NCBI GenBank assembly: GCA_013368375.1
Contig: JAACJP010000003.1
Coordinates: 1,364,001-1,428,000, forward strand
DNA from: Tricholomella constricta
Lineage: Eukaryota; Basidiomycota; Agaricomycetes; Agaricales; Lyophyllaceae
Reading direction: 5' to 3'
DNA length: 64,000 nt
The notes under the pieces are model-generated. The model was given only the letters and a program-made list of their open reading frames with translations, did no database searches and was not told where the DNA came from. The translations under genes were made by a program, and so were the position numbers. Each line of letters starts with the position of its first letter. Position 1 is the first letter of the stretch. Positions 8,822 to 18,540 of the stretch are shown in pieces.

Positions 8822-11116
8822 TCACGCCGCGCCCTCCACCTCGCCGTCCTCCAACCCCGACGGTGCTCGCCCTGAGACCGAGCCGTCCATGGGGTCGTCT
8901 GGCACCTCTCCGCCAGTCCCTTGCATCGGGTCACTGGGTCCCCCCGCGTTTGCGGGTGGCCCTTCGCTTACACTGCCCACCCCAGCCCCGAGACCTGGTG
9001 TGGGCGCCGATACCGCCGCCGCTGTTGCTCCCCCTGAGGTCGTCGCACTTCCCGACGGCCCCGCGCCTGACCCCAAAGGTCCGGCCTCGGATGACCCATA
9101 GTTCAGGGCCGCCCGGACTCCCGCCGTCAACTGGTGTGCCACCGTCAACGGCGTTCTTGACGCGGTCACCGACCCTACGGCCGATGACCCTGCTATACTG
9201 GACATCGACATCGTCGATACTCCACTCGCGCCAGCTACTGTCACGTTAGTTCGTCGTGATGGTGGATACCACCACGTCGCTTCCCCCGGCAACGTGTCTT
9301 GAGTCCAGTCATGCTGGGTCAAAGCATAGTTGGCCATCCGTGAAAACACGGCGCTGGCCTCGGGATCCTCGGTGTGGCCGCCCTGGTAGTCCCAGAGCCA
9401 CTCCATCCCGAAAGGCTGAGCGTCGACGAAGCGTTCGACGCTTACTCCTTGTTGAGCAAAAAATGCGGCGATGTCTTCCATCGTCACATTGTCGAGCGGC
9501 TGTGCGAACCGCTCGACTGTCTCGACTTCTGCAACGCTCCTTCCGAGCAATTGCAGCGTGTTGCGGTACAGATTCACTGTACCCATCAACTCACAGGCCA
9601 TTTGGAGGAATCGAGTTCGATTCCTCATTGCCGCCAGGTCGGCGACACGCCTCGGCGCGCGTGGCATGATGATGTTCATGCCGCGGATGTGCGTCAAGGA
9701 CACTCCCCCAGGTCCTACTACCGTCCCCGGGTACTGGGGTCGGCCATTGTTAACGATGGTTGCCCGATTCCGGTACAACCATGCTGCCCAGGTCTCCGCT
9801 GGGTCACCATAGTTCGGGTTCGGAACCTTCACAGGTTTCGGCCCCTTGCCCACGGCGTACTTCGCCGTCACGGCAGCCTGCTTTGCCTTCGCCCATGTAG
9901 GGAGTCGCCATTGTGTCATTGCCGACCGCATCACCTCTGTGCGGTTGGCGTCTGCAATCTGCTGGCAGACTGCAACGAATGCTTTCATTCGCTGCAACGC
10001 AAACTCGTTGCCTGGGATATTGGCTGCGGCTATCCAAGCCTCCAGCTCTCCCGCTGACGCGGGCATCCCGGTTCCTCCTGCAGGCATCCCCATCCGCGGG
10101 GGAGGCAGCCCCATTCGCTCGTTCTCGGCGGCGCGTTGCGCTCGCTTCCCGAATCGGAGCGTATGATCGACGGCGCTCAGATGAGCCCCGCCGGGTAGCC
10201 TGATGTGGTCCGTAGACCCCAATGGCGCCACCAGGTTGACTGGCGCCGGCCTACGAATGGCCGGCGTCGTAGTCTGCGCCCCGACGGGCACGGATACCCC
10301 GTACGCCTCGACAGGGGTCGGGTACGTCCCCACGTCGATATCCATATAGTCGCCATGACTGGCGTCTGTATCCTCATGTTCTGCCGGTAGCCCGCCCGGC
10401 AGCTGACTCGCTGGAGACAGTCTCGACGATGTCGGTCCTGCCTCGTATGACGCGATGGTTTCACCGTCGTCGGTGCGGGAGCGCTTTCGCTTCCCGCCTC
10501 CATCTTCCTGGTCGCGAGCCTCCAACTGCCCGCGCAGCTCCCTACACTCGTTTTCGCGAGCATAGAACTGCTCGCGAAGCTCATCATAATCGGCGCACAA
10601 GCGTCGATAATCCGTATCGAAGGACCGCAACTTGTTGCGCAAGTCCTCCCTCTCAACCTTAAGAGCTGCCAAGTCGGCGCTCTTAATATGTTCCTTCTGT
10701 TTGCGGTGGGCTCTCTGTAGGCCCTCCGCTTCCGTGATGGAATCCATCAGCATGTGCGCTGCATACGCCGTGCACGTCGTACACCCTCTCGGGTGACTGA
10801 TCAGGTTGACCTGCTCATTGTAGGTCCACCTCAGCTCGCTTGCGCTCGCTGCTTGTTCCACTGACCGTGAGCGCTCTCGCGCGCGGCCACTCCCACTCTC
10901 TCGTTGCGGCGACAGGTATCTGCCACCGCTATCCCTCTCTCGGGACCGTTCACGTCCTCTCGTTGGGGATCGCGACCGCTTTCGGTCACGCTCCCCATCC
11001 CGTCGGCTGTCTCTGGGACGGAATTCTCTTCCGCCCCTCGCGTTGTCGTTGTTATCGGGACCACCCATTGGGTGGTCCGGCCTGTCTGGTCGGTCATCGC
11101 GCGGTGGTCGCTCCAT
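8822..11116 (-). CDS. Third ORF (env position) of element C, unknown function
   Basis: 764 aa from an ATG at 11116, 64 nt after the pol stop and separated from it by two in-frame stops (TAA, TGA). The N-terminus is rich in Arg-Ser/Arg-Asp repeats (RDRKRSRSPTRGRERSRERD), like splicing-factor RS domains. Next comes a Cys-pair segment (HPRGCTTCTAY), then a charged coiled-coil region with many Glu, Arg and Leu. A globular region with many Trp and Met residues and a Ser/Thr/Pro/Gly-rich tail follow. No signal peptide, furin-type site or membrane span is visible, so despite its place it does not look like an envelope protein. A pyrimidine tract with CAG stands just upstream of the ATG. Element A's ORF at 1-1899 is probably homologous. 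It is likely a nucleic-acid-binding accessory protein, but this is inference. Confidence 0.8.
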   Translation of the reverse strand: MERPPRDDRPDRPDHPMGGPDNNDNARGGREFRPRDSRRDGERDRKRSRSPTRGRERSRERDSGGRYLSPQRESGSGRARERSRSVEQAASASELRWTYNEQVNLISHPRGCTTCTAYAAHMLMDSITEAEGLQRAHRKQKEHIKSADLAALKVEREDLRNKLRSFDTDYRRLCADYDELREQFYARENECRELRGQLEARDQEDGGGKRKRSRTDDGETIASYEAGPTSSRLSPASQLPGGLPAEHEDTDASHGDYMDIDVGTYPTPVEAYGVSVPVGAQTTTPAIRRPAPVNLVAPLGSTDHIRLPGGAHLSAVDHTLRFGKRAQRAAENERMGLPPPRMGMPAGGTGMPASAGELEAWIAAANIPGNEFALQRMKAFVAVCQQIADANRTEVMRSAMTQWRLPTWAKAKQAAVTAKYAVGKGPKPVKVPNPNYGDPAETWAAWLYRNRATIVNNGRPQYPGTVVGPGGVSLTHIRGMNIIMPRAPRRVADLAAMRNRTRFLQMACELMGTVNLYRNTLQLLGRSVAEVETVERFAQPLDNVTMEDIAAFFAQQGVSVERFVDAQPFGMEWLWDYQGGHTEDPEASAVFSRMANYALTQHDWTQDTLPGEATWWYPPSRRTNVTVAGASGVSTMSMSSIAGSSAVGSVTASRTPLTVAHQLTAGVRAALNYGSSEAGPLGSGAGPSGSATTSGGATAAAVSAPTPGLGAGVGSVSEGPPANAGGPSDPMQGTGGEVPDDPMDGSVSGRAPSGLEDGEVEGAA

Positions 11117-11179
11117 CCGTTGATGGTGCTGAAGAAAAAAATCTCAACACGTCACACTGTCGTGTTTGTGACGCTCGGC

Positions 11180-14100
11180 TTATGCCGATTTTTTCTTCCC
11201 ACTCTGAGACCTGTTCGGTCCCGTGACTGCGCCCTCGCGGGCCGTATGTCTCGACGCCATTCGTCGCGCCCCCGTCTTAGCGCGCGTCGTCACCGTCGCC
11301 CGCCGGGGAAGGGCTGTCCAGTCCTTCACCCCAATGAGTTCGAGGTAGCTGTCCAGCGCTTCGAGCTCCTCACATGTCTTGAGCGGCTCCCATGTAGAGT
11401 CGCCCATTGTCCACTTGACCAGGAAGGACACCTCCTTCCCGGTCCACTGATGCCCGACGATTTCGTCGACATAGTATTCGGTTTCGTCGGGGGCCCCAAA
11501 ATCATAGGCCTCCGGCGTCGCTCTGTTAGGAAACAGAGCGTCGTCATTCGCCTGATGTGGGCGAATCCTCGATATGTGGAAACGCGGGTGTATCCTGCGC
11601 TTCCTAAGAGCTTCTGGTAACTCCAACACATAGTTGGACGTCTCCGGAAACACCTCGAGGACCCTATACGGGCCCACGTATTTAGGTAGTAGTTTACCCG
11701 CCCTCCCGGACGGTAGGGACAGGTTATCCGTTGATAGATAGACAAGGTCGTCCTTACCTATCACTGGATCAGGTCTCCTCCGCGTGTTCGCGTGGTGTCG
11801 CTGAAATGTGCGTGCCGCGATAATCGTGTCGTGCGCCGCTGCCATGTTTCGCAGCGCATTCGCTGCGAACTCCTGAACCCCCGGTGGCGCTTTCGTCCCC
11901 GGGTCGATCTTCGTCATCACCGTTGGCATATAGCCGTGGTTAACCTCAAACGGGGCGAACCCCGTTGCCGCGCTAATACTCGAATTAATTGCGAATTCGA
12001 CCATCGGCAGCGCTACGACCCAGTCCCTCTGGTCTGGTCGTATACACGATCGGATGATCTGCGCGATCGACCGATTCGCCCTCTCTGTGGCACCATCCGT
12101 CTGAGGATGGAACGCTGTAGACATCAATAGCGTTGACCCCATCAGTCGGTGTAGTTCCTTCCACCACTTGGATGTGAACTTGGGGTCCCGGTCGCATACG
12201 ATCGAGCTCGGGAGACCGTGCAGTCGCACTACCTCCCTCATGTAAATCCACGACAGCTGTGACGCCGTCGTTCTCGTATTCAGTGGTACTAGGTGCACCT
12301 GGGACGTCATCCGGCATACCACTACCCACAAGTAGTTGTATCCATCCACTTCCGGGAACGGACCTACAAAGTCCATCCCGATCGACTCCCATGGCTTCGT
12401 GGGTATCGGTAACGAGTGCAGCAGCCCCGCCGGTGCTCGGTACTCTCCTTTCGTCGTTATACACGTCTGGCAGGACGCGCAAAACGCCTCGACTTCACGC
12501 TGAAGTCGTGGCCACCAGTACCACCGTCGCACATAGTCGGCGGTACGTTGTGGACCGAAGTGGCCCACTACTCGGTGCGCACGTTCAATCACTTGCCCGT
12601 GCAGTGATTGTGCCCCGTTCTTTGCGGAGGGGATGCATAGCACCTCCTCTCCGCCCCTATTCTTCCCCCACACCAGTCCTTCCTTTACCCGAAAGGATGG
12701 GTGCTGAGCGGGTGCGCTCACTACCTTTTTAAACAGCGGGTCCGTCTCGTACCCCGCTTTCACCGCGGAGAGGAATATCTCATTCCCCTCCCCGTTCTCG
12801 ACTGTCGATCTCAGGTCCGCTCCGCGTTCCCGAGACTGAAATACGGTGGGGTCGTCCGCACTGTTCGCGACCGACTCCCCCGCGTCGCCGTTCTCGGCGG
12901 CGGCCGCTAGCTCTGCCGCCCTCACATCTCGCTCTTGCACCAAATCCCGGAGCACCGCTATTCTGCTGTGCTCCTGCTTAAACGCTTTTTGCTGGATCTG
13001 TCGTTCCACGACCTTATCCACCACTTCTCGTACCCTATCCCACGGCAAGTCGTCGTGTCTTGGGTCGAGTCGAACATCTGCGTTAACGTAGTCGTTCATC
13101 GTGAATCTGTCATCCCAGACATCACTCTCGTGATATCTGGACAGCGCATCCGCTACTTTATTTAGTGATCCTTTGACATAACGAATGTCAAAGTCAAAGC
13201 GAGATAGATATTCCATCCATCTCGTCTGGCGGCTAGATAGCCGCCTCTGCGTCTGGAAGAACTCCAGTGCCTTGTGGTCGGTTACCACATGTATGCGGTA
13301 CCCTATCAGCTTATCCTCCCACTTAAGGAGGGCTTCTAGTATCGCTATCGTCTCTTGCTCGAACACACGATAGTGTCTTTGAGCATCCGTAAATTTGCGG
13401 GACATAAATCCCGCCGGCCTACATGTCTGCCATGTCGGTCCCTGTCCGTACATTGCGCCCACGCCGGATACCGACGCGTCGCAGATAACCCATATGGGTT
13501 CATCCTTGCCATGGTCCAATGGCACCAGGACAGGTGTTTTGCAACACGCGTCCTTAATTGCTTGAAAGCATGACTCGTGGATGGGCCTCCATGCGAAGGC
13601 CTGTCCATTCTGTGTCATTGCTGACAGTGGTGTCGTATACGACGATATATCTGGCAGAAAGTGCGCCAGATACTGTACAAGACCCAGAAATCTCTGGATA
13701 TCGCCGTAGTTTCGCGGTCTCCGCCATTCGCGGATACGCGCCATCTTGTCCGCTGTCGCGTGCAATCCCTTGTCGTCGATTACATGCCCTAGGCAATCGA
13801 CTTTATCGGAGTAAAGTTCACACTTTTCCTTCTTAAGGTAGAACTTGTTCTCCCTTATCTTGTCAAAAACGAGCTTGAGATGCTTCTCGTGCTCATCTAC
13901 CGTAGCGCTGTATACGAACAAGTCGTCCAAGTATACATGTAGAAATATTCCGATAAAGTCTCGAAATATCATCGTCATGACTCTCTGAAACGTCGCTGGC
14001 GCGTTACAGTCCCCTATCTGCATTGTGTGGCTCACAAATGTGCCAAACACAGTTGCGAACGCGCTTTTGCGCACGTCCGGCGGATGGACGCGTACTTGCT

Positions 14101-15085
14101 CGTATGCATCCGAAAAATCGATTTTTGATCGAATTTTTGCTCGTGCCACATCCAGTCGGATCTGGTCCTGGTCCGGGAACGGCGTCACATCCTTAATCGT
14201 GTTCGCATTCCTTTTCCGACCGTCGACTGCTGTTCGCAGTCGGCCGTCTTTCTTTGGTATACAAAGCATTGGTGCAGCTTGTGACGTCTGCACCGACTCC
14301 CACCATCCCGCGCGTGTGTAACGCGCGATCTTCTCCATCAGTTGTGTCCGAAGTGAATCCGGGCACCGTGGCAAGTGGTAATGGTACTGCTTGTCATCGT
14401 CGACGAGATTAATGTGGTGATTAACCCCTCGTACCGGAGGTAGTTCCTCCGGTACCCCATTCATGATGTCCTTACAGGACTCCATCCATGCGTCCCGCAA
14501 TCGCGGGATATCCTCCTCTGTAAGGGCGCCCATCTGAGCTACCCGCTTTCGGTGTCTCTCCGTCACCGCACGCAGCGACTCGCTGACGTGCTCATCCGTA
14601 AACGGATCATCCACTTCCGGTATTACCGGGAATACCGCACGTATTGCTTCCCGTGGTACCCGTTCCGGGTACCGCGTCCTTGTAAATTCCTGTACGATCT
14701 CCTCGAGTTCGCGCAGATCCTTCAGTGTGTGGTAGCGGCTTCGTCCGCTTCTAAGAATGTCGGGTGCTTCGTCCACCATTCTTTCAATGTCTTCGGTCGA
14801 CAACACATCGTCGTCCTCCATGATTACCGGGAATGACCTCGGTAATCCCGTTCCCGGAGTGGGCGCATCCACGTCCTCCTCCTCCTCGATCCTCACTCGC
14901 CGTCGCCCTTCCGACGTCCGCGTGCCTTCACTCGGCTTCTCTTCTGGGGTTATTCCTAACCCCCTCCCGTCTGTGTCCGACCGTTCGTCGTTACACACTA
15001 TCAGAGGCTCGCTCGTTGCCAGTCCCCGATACCGTGGTCGCTCGTCTACATCGTCGACCACGCGCACTCTGCCTTCCCGCGGTAG
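11180..15085 (-). CDS. Element C pol: RT, RNase H, integrase, chromodomain (readthrough product of gag)
   Basis: About 1300 aa in the same frame as gag, directly after gag's TGA; there is no ATG near its start, so it is expected only as a gag-pol fusion. Reverse transcriptase carries VYLDDLF (about residue 380), with KIDFSDAYEQV upstream. RNase H carries VICDASVSG, EQETIAILEAL and VTDHKALEFF. Integrase has the His-His-Cys-Cys finger (HRVVGHFG and CASCQTC) and DDE residues in GMDFVGPF, VCDRDPKF and GATERANR. A C-terminal chromodomain (YYVDEIVGHQ, FLVKWTMGDSTWEPL) classes the element as a chromovirus; such domains steer integration to marked chromatin. Ends TAA at 11180. Confidence 0.95.
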   Translation of the reverse strand, partial: LPREGRVRVVDDVDERPRYRGLATSEPLIVCNDERSDTDGRGLGITPEEKPSEGTRTSEGRRRVRIEEEEDVDAPTPGTGLPRSFPVIMEDDDVLSTEDIERMVDEAPDILRSGRSRYHTLKDLRELEEIVQEFTRTRYPERVPREAIRAVFPVIPEVDDPFTDEHVSESLRAVTERHRKRVAQMGALTEEDIPRLRDAWMESCKDIMNGVPEELPPVRGVNHHINLVDDDKQYHYHLPRCPDSLRTQLMEKIARYTRAGWWESVQTSQAAPMLCIPKKDGRLRTAVDGRKRNANTIKDVTPFPDQDQIRLDVARAKIRSKIDFSDAYEQVRVHPPDVRKSAFATVFGTFVSHTMQIGDCNAPATFQRVMTMIFRDFIGIFLHVYLDDLFVYSATVDEHEKHLKLVFDKIRENKFYLKKEKCELYSDKVDCLGHVIDDKGLHATADKMARIREWRRPRNYGDIQRFLGLVQYLAHFLPDISSYTTPLSAMTQNGQAFAWRPIHESCFQAIKDACCKTPVLVPLDHGKDEPIWVICDASVSGVGAMYGQGPTWQTCRPAGFMSRKFTDAQRHYRVFEQETIAILEALLKWEDKLIGYRIHVVTDHKALEFFQTQRRLSSRQTRWMEYLSRFDFDIRYVKGSLNKVADALSRYHESDVWDDRFTMNDYVNADVRLDPRHDDLPWDRVREVVDKVVERQIQQKAFKQEHSRIAVLRDLVQERDVRAAELAAAAENGDAGESVANSADDPTVFQSRERGADLRSTVENGEGNEIFLSAVKAGYETDPLFKKVVSAPAQHPSFRVKEGLVWGKNRGGEEVLCIPSAKNGAQSLHGQVIERAHRVVGHFGPQRTADYVRRWYWWPRLQREVEAFCASCQTCITTKGEYRAPAGLLHSLPIPTKPWESIGMDFVGPFPEVDGYNYLWVVVCRMTSQVHLVPLNTRTTASQLSWIYMREVVRLHGLPSSIVCDRDPKFTSKWWKELHRLMGSTLLMSTAFHPQTDGATERANRSIAQIIRSCIRPDQRDWVVALPMVEFAINSSISAATGFAPFEVNHGYMPTVMTKIDPGTKAPPGVQEFAANALRNMAAAHDTIIAARTFQRHHANTRRRPDPVIGKDDLVYLSTDNLSLPSGRAGKLLPKYVGPYRVLEVFPETSNYVLELPEALRKRRIHPRFHISRIRPHQANDDALFPNRATPEAYDFGAPDETEYYVDEIVGHQWTGKEVSFLVKWTMGDSTWEPLKTCEELEALDSYLELIGVKDWTALPRRATVTTRAKTGARRMASRHTAREGAVTGPNRSQSGKKKSA

Positions 15086-18000
15086 TCATTCCTGACCATA
15101 CCCTGCGTCGCTGCGCCTCAATGCGCTTCGTCGCGCCATTTCTCGGGTCTCCTCCTCGACCGTAAACGTCGGAGCAGGACTCCCGCTTATCCGAACACAG
15201 TTATGCCGGAAATCCAGTTCGATTTCCAGCTGCCTCATCAATGCGACGCCAATAATGGCGTCGTATTTATCCAAGTTTACTATATCAAAGTAAACTTGCG
15301 CGTCTATCGCCTCATACTTCATTGGGACTGTCGTTCCGTAGTTGATCACTGATCGACTACCCTTCGTTCCCAACTGTAGCGGCACCACTTCCTCCAGTTG
15401 GTGCACTTTCATTTTCGCCACTTTGGCAAATTCGGGGGACACGGCCTCCGCCGTGCATCCCGAGTCAAATAGGGTGAACGCTTTCAGCCCATTAATTTCT
15501 ACCAATGCCGTAAAGCATTGGCGCTCCTGCGCTTTGCGCGTTGGACGTGTAGACTTCTTAACCACAATGGGTCGGGTTCCCGTCCCCGTCCCAGCCGCTG
15601 TATTCGCCGCGAACATCTGTGCGGCCTCTCCCTCGTCTTCCGACTCACTATCGCTGACTTCCACTAATAGTGGAATTCCCTCCTCCCCCGAGTCATCCTC
15701 GAGGGTCCTCCCGAAGCACAGTCGTTCGACTGTGTCTCTGTCGTCGTCGGAACCGTACTCCTCGTACTGTTCCAACGCATAGTCCTCCCCTTCGGACTCA
15801 TATTGCTCCCCCAGAAGAGGCGTCTCGCTCTCTTCTGGTTCTACGGGCGCTGTTGCTGCTGGTCGTTCGCCGCCGCATCGTACATCGTGGCTGCGTCCAG
15901 CCACTTCCGTGTCCGACGTATCGTCCACGATATCCCGCACCGCGTTCAGTCGCGCAGTGCTGCTCTTGTTCTTAGGGCACTTGCGGCTTCTCGCAAAATG
16001 CTCCAGGCTGCCGCAATCGAAGCAGGCTAGCCGCTTCTCGCCTGAGGGCTTCGTCCCTCCGTCTACGCCCTTCGCAGGCGTCGCTGGCGGTTTCTTACCG
16101 TCCGATTTCGGTTCTGACCGTTGTCCTCCCGGACCTGTCGGCTTGTAGGGTGGTCGGCTCCCACCCTCATACGTTCTCGTTGGAGCCCGCGCTACAGCGG
16201 TATCCTTCTTTTCCGATGATTTTCGGGCTACTGCCTCATAATCATCGTATCCGCGAAGTACTCGGTTTGCCTGCTCAATTTTGAGCCCGGCTTCGAGTAT
16301 GTCTCGCATTCGCGACGTCTCCGCCGTGAATCCCCTGTTCAAGATTTCCTTGCGCAGGTATCTTGGGATACCGGTCATAAACCGCCGTTTGAATGTATAC
16401 GGGTCGGGTGGCATTACCATCCGTTCCGCATATCTCTTTAATTGATGGAAGAATTCATTTATTCCGCCATCTGCGCTATACACAGCGCGTTCGAACCCTA
16501 CATAAGCATCCTGCAACGATGCTTCATGAATAAACCGGTCATATAATCCGGTAATGACGTCCTTGAACGTCCAGTCTCGACGTCGCCGGTGAATACCGTC
16601 GACGTTGTCCGTAAACCATACAGCGGCGGCCCCCTTGAGGTACATCCCTGCGTACGAGATTCGCTCTCGCTCCCGGTCCTGTCCCCCAAGCTGGTTGATC
16701 TCCATCCAGCGGAGCACGCTATATAGCCATGTATCGAATTCTTCCATACTTGGCGCCCCGTTATATTCCTCGGGCATGGGCACTCGCAGTGCTCCAGGCC
16801 TCGCTCCTCCCTGTTGCATAGCTATAATGCTATCCAACTTTTCATCAATCGTTGCATGATATCGACCATGCACTTTCAGGAGATACTCTCCTTGGCGCTG
16901 CAGTCCGCTCGCCCCGAACGACCTTACCGGCCGTTGTGGAGTTACCAACTGCTGCTGGCCTCCTCCATAGTGTACCCCCGGAGTGCGACTCGGTAGTCGT
17001 ATTCCCCCGTAGTACTGTGGGTTGTTCGGAGGATTACTCCGTCCATCCCAGCCGCCCGTTGGGTGGCTAGCGTGAGTCGGGCGTGGCGTCGTCGTTCCTC
17101 GCCCACCGGACCCGTATTCCGGTCTCACTGGTGCAAGCGGCGCATTAGTGTGCCCTCCTTCGAACTCGCTTTCCGAGTTCTCCTCGGCTTCCGAGTTGTC
17201 CTCCTCTCCACCGTATCCGCCTGGGTTTGCCGCCTCCAGTCGTGGGTCTGGAAGCGGCCTTGTGGTCGCAACACTGTTGCGTCCGCTACCTCTCACCGCC
17301 TCGGTGACCCGCCCACTAGGCAGTTCTGCGCAGTGCGTAACGATTTCATCGTCGCACGAGGGCCCTCGTTTATATGACGTCGGGCCTTCTCCTGATAAAT
17401 CCCAGGTCCGACTGTATGAAGTCGCTGCTGGTTCCGCCTTGGGTGGGTTCATCGCCCGTTCGTAGGCTGCGTGTCTCACGCGCGCCTGCGAGCTTGTCTC
17501 GTCTTGCTGGCGAGGCTGCCGCAAACTTTGGTTTACGGCTTCCATCGTATCTAACGATGGTAAGGCTACGTCCCGCTGGGTTACAACCTGGCGGTATGGT
17601 TCCTCGTGGTCCTGTTGTACGAGTGGTGATTCCACCTGCTCGAACACTTCATCATACTTCCTCAGCCCCTCTTCCACAAGAGAGCTGAGCTGTGCCCGGG
17701 AGGGAGTTACTCCCTTCCGGCTTCCTGATCTTAGTTGTAGAACGATGGATTCTACTACTATCTCCTGGTCTTTTCGGAGGGCCGATTGTCCCCCGGTCGC
17801 TTCGACGCATTTTTCAAACGCGTCGTTTACTAGGTTAACTAGCACATCTCGGGGAGGCATGATGCCGTCCCTGCTAAACATCCGTATGTTTAATACTATG
17901 CTTTCCACTAATAAATCACGGTCATCCACCACAGATGACGAAGGCAGCGTTCCGCTGCTTTCTCGTTTCGCTGGTTTCTTCTCAGCCCGGCGATTTCGTC

Positions 18001-18484
18001 GGGCTGCGGTCGACATCATCTTTGACGATCGCGATGCGGGCACATCAGTGAGTTCACTGGTGCCAAATATTGCTGGGTGACCATGTTCGTCATCCCGCAT
18101 CTTTACTGAGCTCCTCGATATATTATCGAAGGGCGCAGGAAACACGCCCTGGCGTTCCTGCGAGGTGCCCGATACGGGTTCCTCTTTGGGTTTCCGGTCG
18201 CTCCAACCGGGTCCCACCTGGGAGCCCCCTTCTCGGATACTGACGGGCCTTGTCAAAATTGCGCTCTGAGGTCGAGCGCTGCTGCGCTCGTCCTCTAGAT
18301 GATAGTTTCTATCATCTGGGTGTGACTTTGCCACGTCACGCTTAGGCTCCACTCTGTCGCCGCTCCCGGCGACTCCACTTCCCGGTGGATTCTCTTCTCG
18401 CGGCTTCGGATTGTCCGGCGCCACGGATCCCGACCGGTTTTGGTCAGAAGGCTTCGGTTTCGAAGTCTTCTTTTTGTTGGACAT
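15086..18484 (-). CDS. Element C gag and aspartic protease
   Basis: 1132 aa from an ATG only 56 nt inside the 5' LTR. The N-terminal third is disordered and charged, and contains two related 40-residue blocks (VESIVLNIRMFSRDG and VESIVLQLRSGSRKG). The capsid-like part follows (PEEYNGAPSMEEFDTWLYSV, MYLKGAAAVWF), then a variant zinc knuckle CFDCGSLEHF with wider spacing to the last Cys (C-x2-C-x4-H-x6-C). An acidic linker leads to a retropepsin with the active-site triad in LFDSGCTAEAVS and the second motif YDAIIGVALM. The ORF ends GAA TGA CUA, after which the frame stays open into pol. Confidence 0.95.
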   Translation of the reverse strand: MSNKKKTSKPKPSDQNRSGSVAPDNPKPREENPPGSGVAGSGDRVEPKRDVAKSHPDDRNYHLEDERSSARPQSAILTRPVSIREGGSQVGPGWSDRKPKEEPVSGTSQERQGVFPAPFDNISRSSVKMRDDEHGHPAIFGTSELTDVPASRSSKMMSTAARRNRRAEKKPAKRESSGTLPSSSVVDDRDLLVESIVLNIRMFSRDGIMPPRDVLVNLVNDAFEKCVEATGGQSALRKDQEIVVESIVLQLRSGSRKGVTPSRAQLSSLVEEGLRKYDEVFEQVESPLVQQDHEEPYRQVVTQRDVALPSLDTMEAVNQSLRQPRQQDETSSQARVRHAAYERAMNPPKAEPAATSYSRTWDLSGEGPTSYKRGPSCDDEIVTHCAELPSGRVTEAVRGSGRNSVATTRPLPDPRLEAANPGGYGGEEDNSEAEENSESEFEGGHTNAPLAPVRPEYGSGGRGTTTPRPTHASHPTGGWDGRSNPPNNPQYYGGIRLPSRTPGVHYGGGQQQLVTPQRPVRSFGASGLQRQGEYLLKVHGRYHATIDEKLDSIIAMQQGGARPGALRVPMPEEYNGAPSMEEFDTWLYSVLRWMEINQLGGQDRERERISYAGMYLKGAAAVWFTDNVDGIHRRRRDWTFKDVITGLYDRFIHEASLQDAYVGFERAVYSADGGINEFFHQLKRYAERMVMPPDPYTFKRRFMTGIPRYLRKEILNRGFTAETSRMRDILEAGLKIEQANRVLRGYDDYEAVARKSSEKKDTAVARAPTRTYEGGSRPPYKPTGPGGQRSEPKSDGKKPPATPAKGVDGGTKPSGEKRLACFDCGSLEHFARSRKCPKNKSSTARLNAVRDIVDDTSDTEVAGRSHDVRCGGERPAATAPVEPEESETPLLGEQYESEGEDYALEQYEEYGSDDDRDTVERLCFGRTLEDDSGEEGIPLLVEVSDSESEDEGEAAQMFAANTAAGTGTGTRPIVVKKSTRPTRKAQERQCFTALVEINGLKAFTLFDSGCTAEAVSPEFAKVAKMKVHQLEEVVPLQLGTKGSRSVINYGTTVPMKYEAIDAQVYFDIVNLDKYDAIIGVALMRQLEIELDFRHNCVRISGSPAPTFTVEEETREMARRSALRRSDAGYGQE

Positions 18485-18540
18485 TTTTGGAATTGAAATG
18501 TTTTAGGGGTGTTCCCTTGAAGTAAGGGTGTTTAAAAAAC

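Noticed and set aside
8703..9101. Plus-strand ORF containing a poly-Phe run
   Set aside because: It is the reverse reading of the A32 tract and the third ORF of element C.
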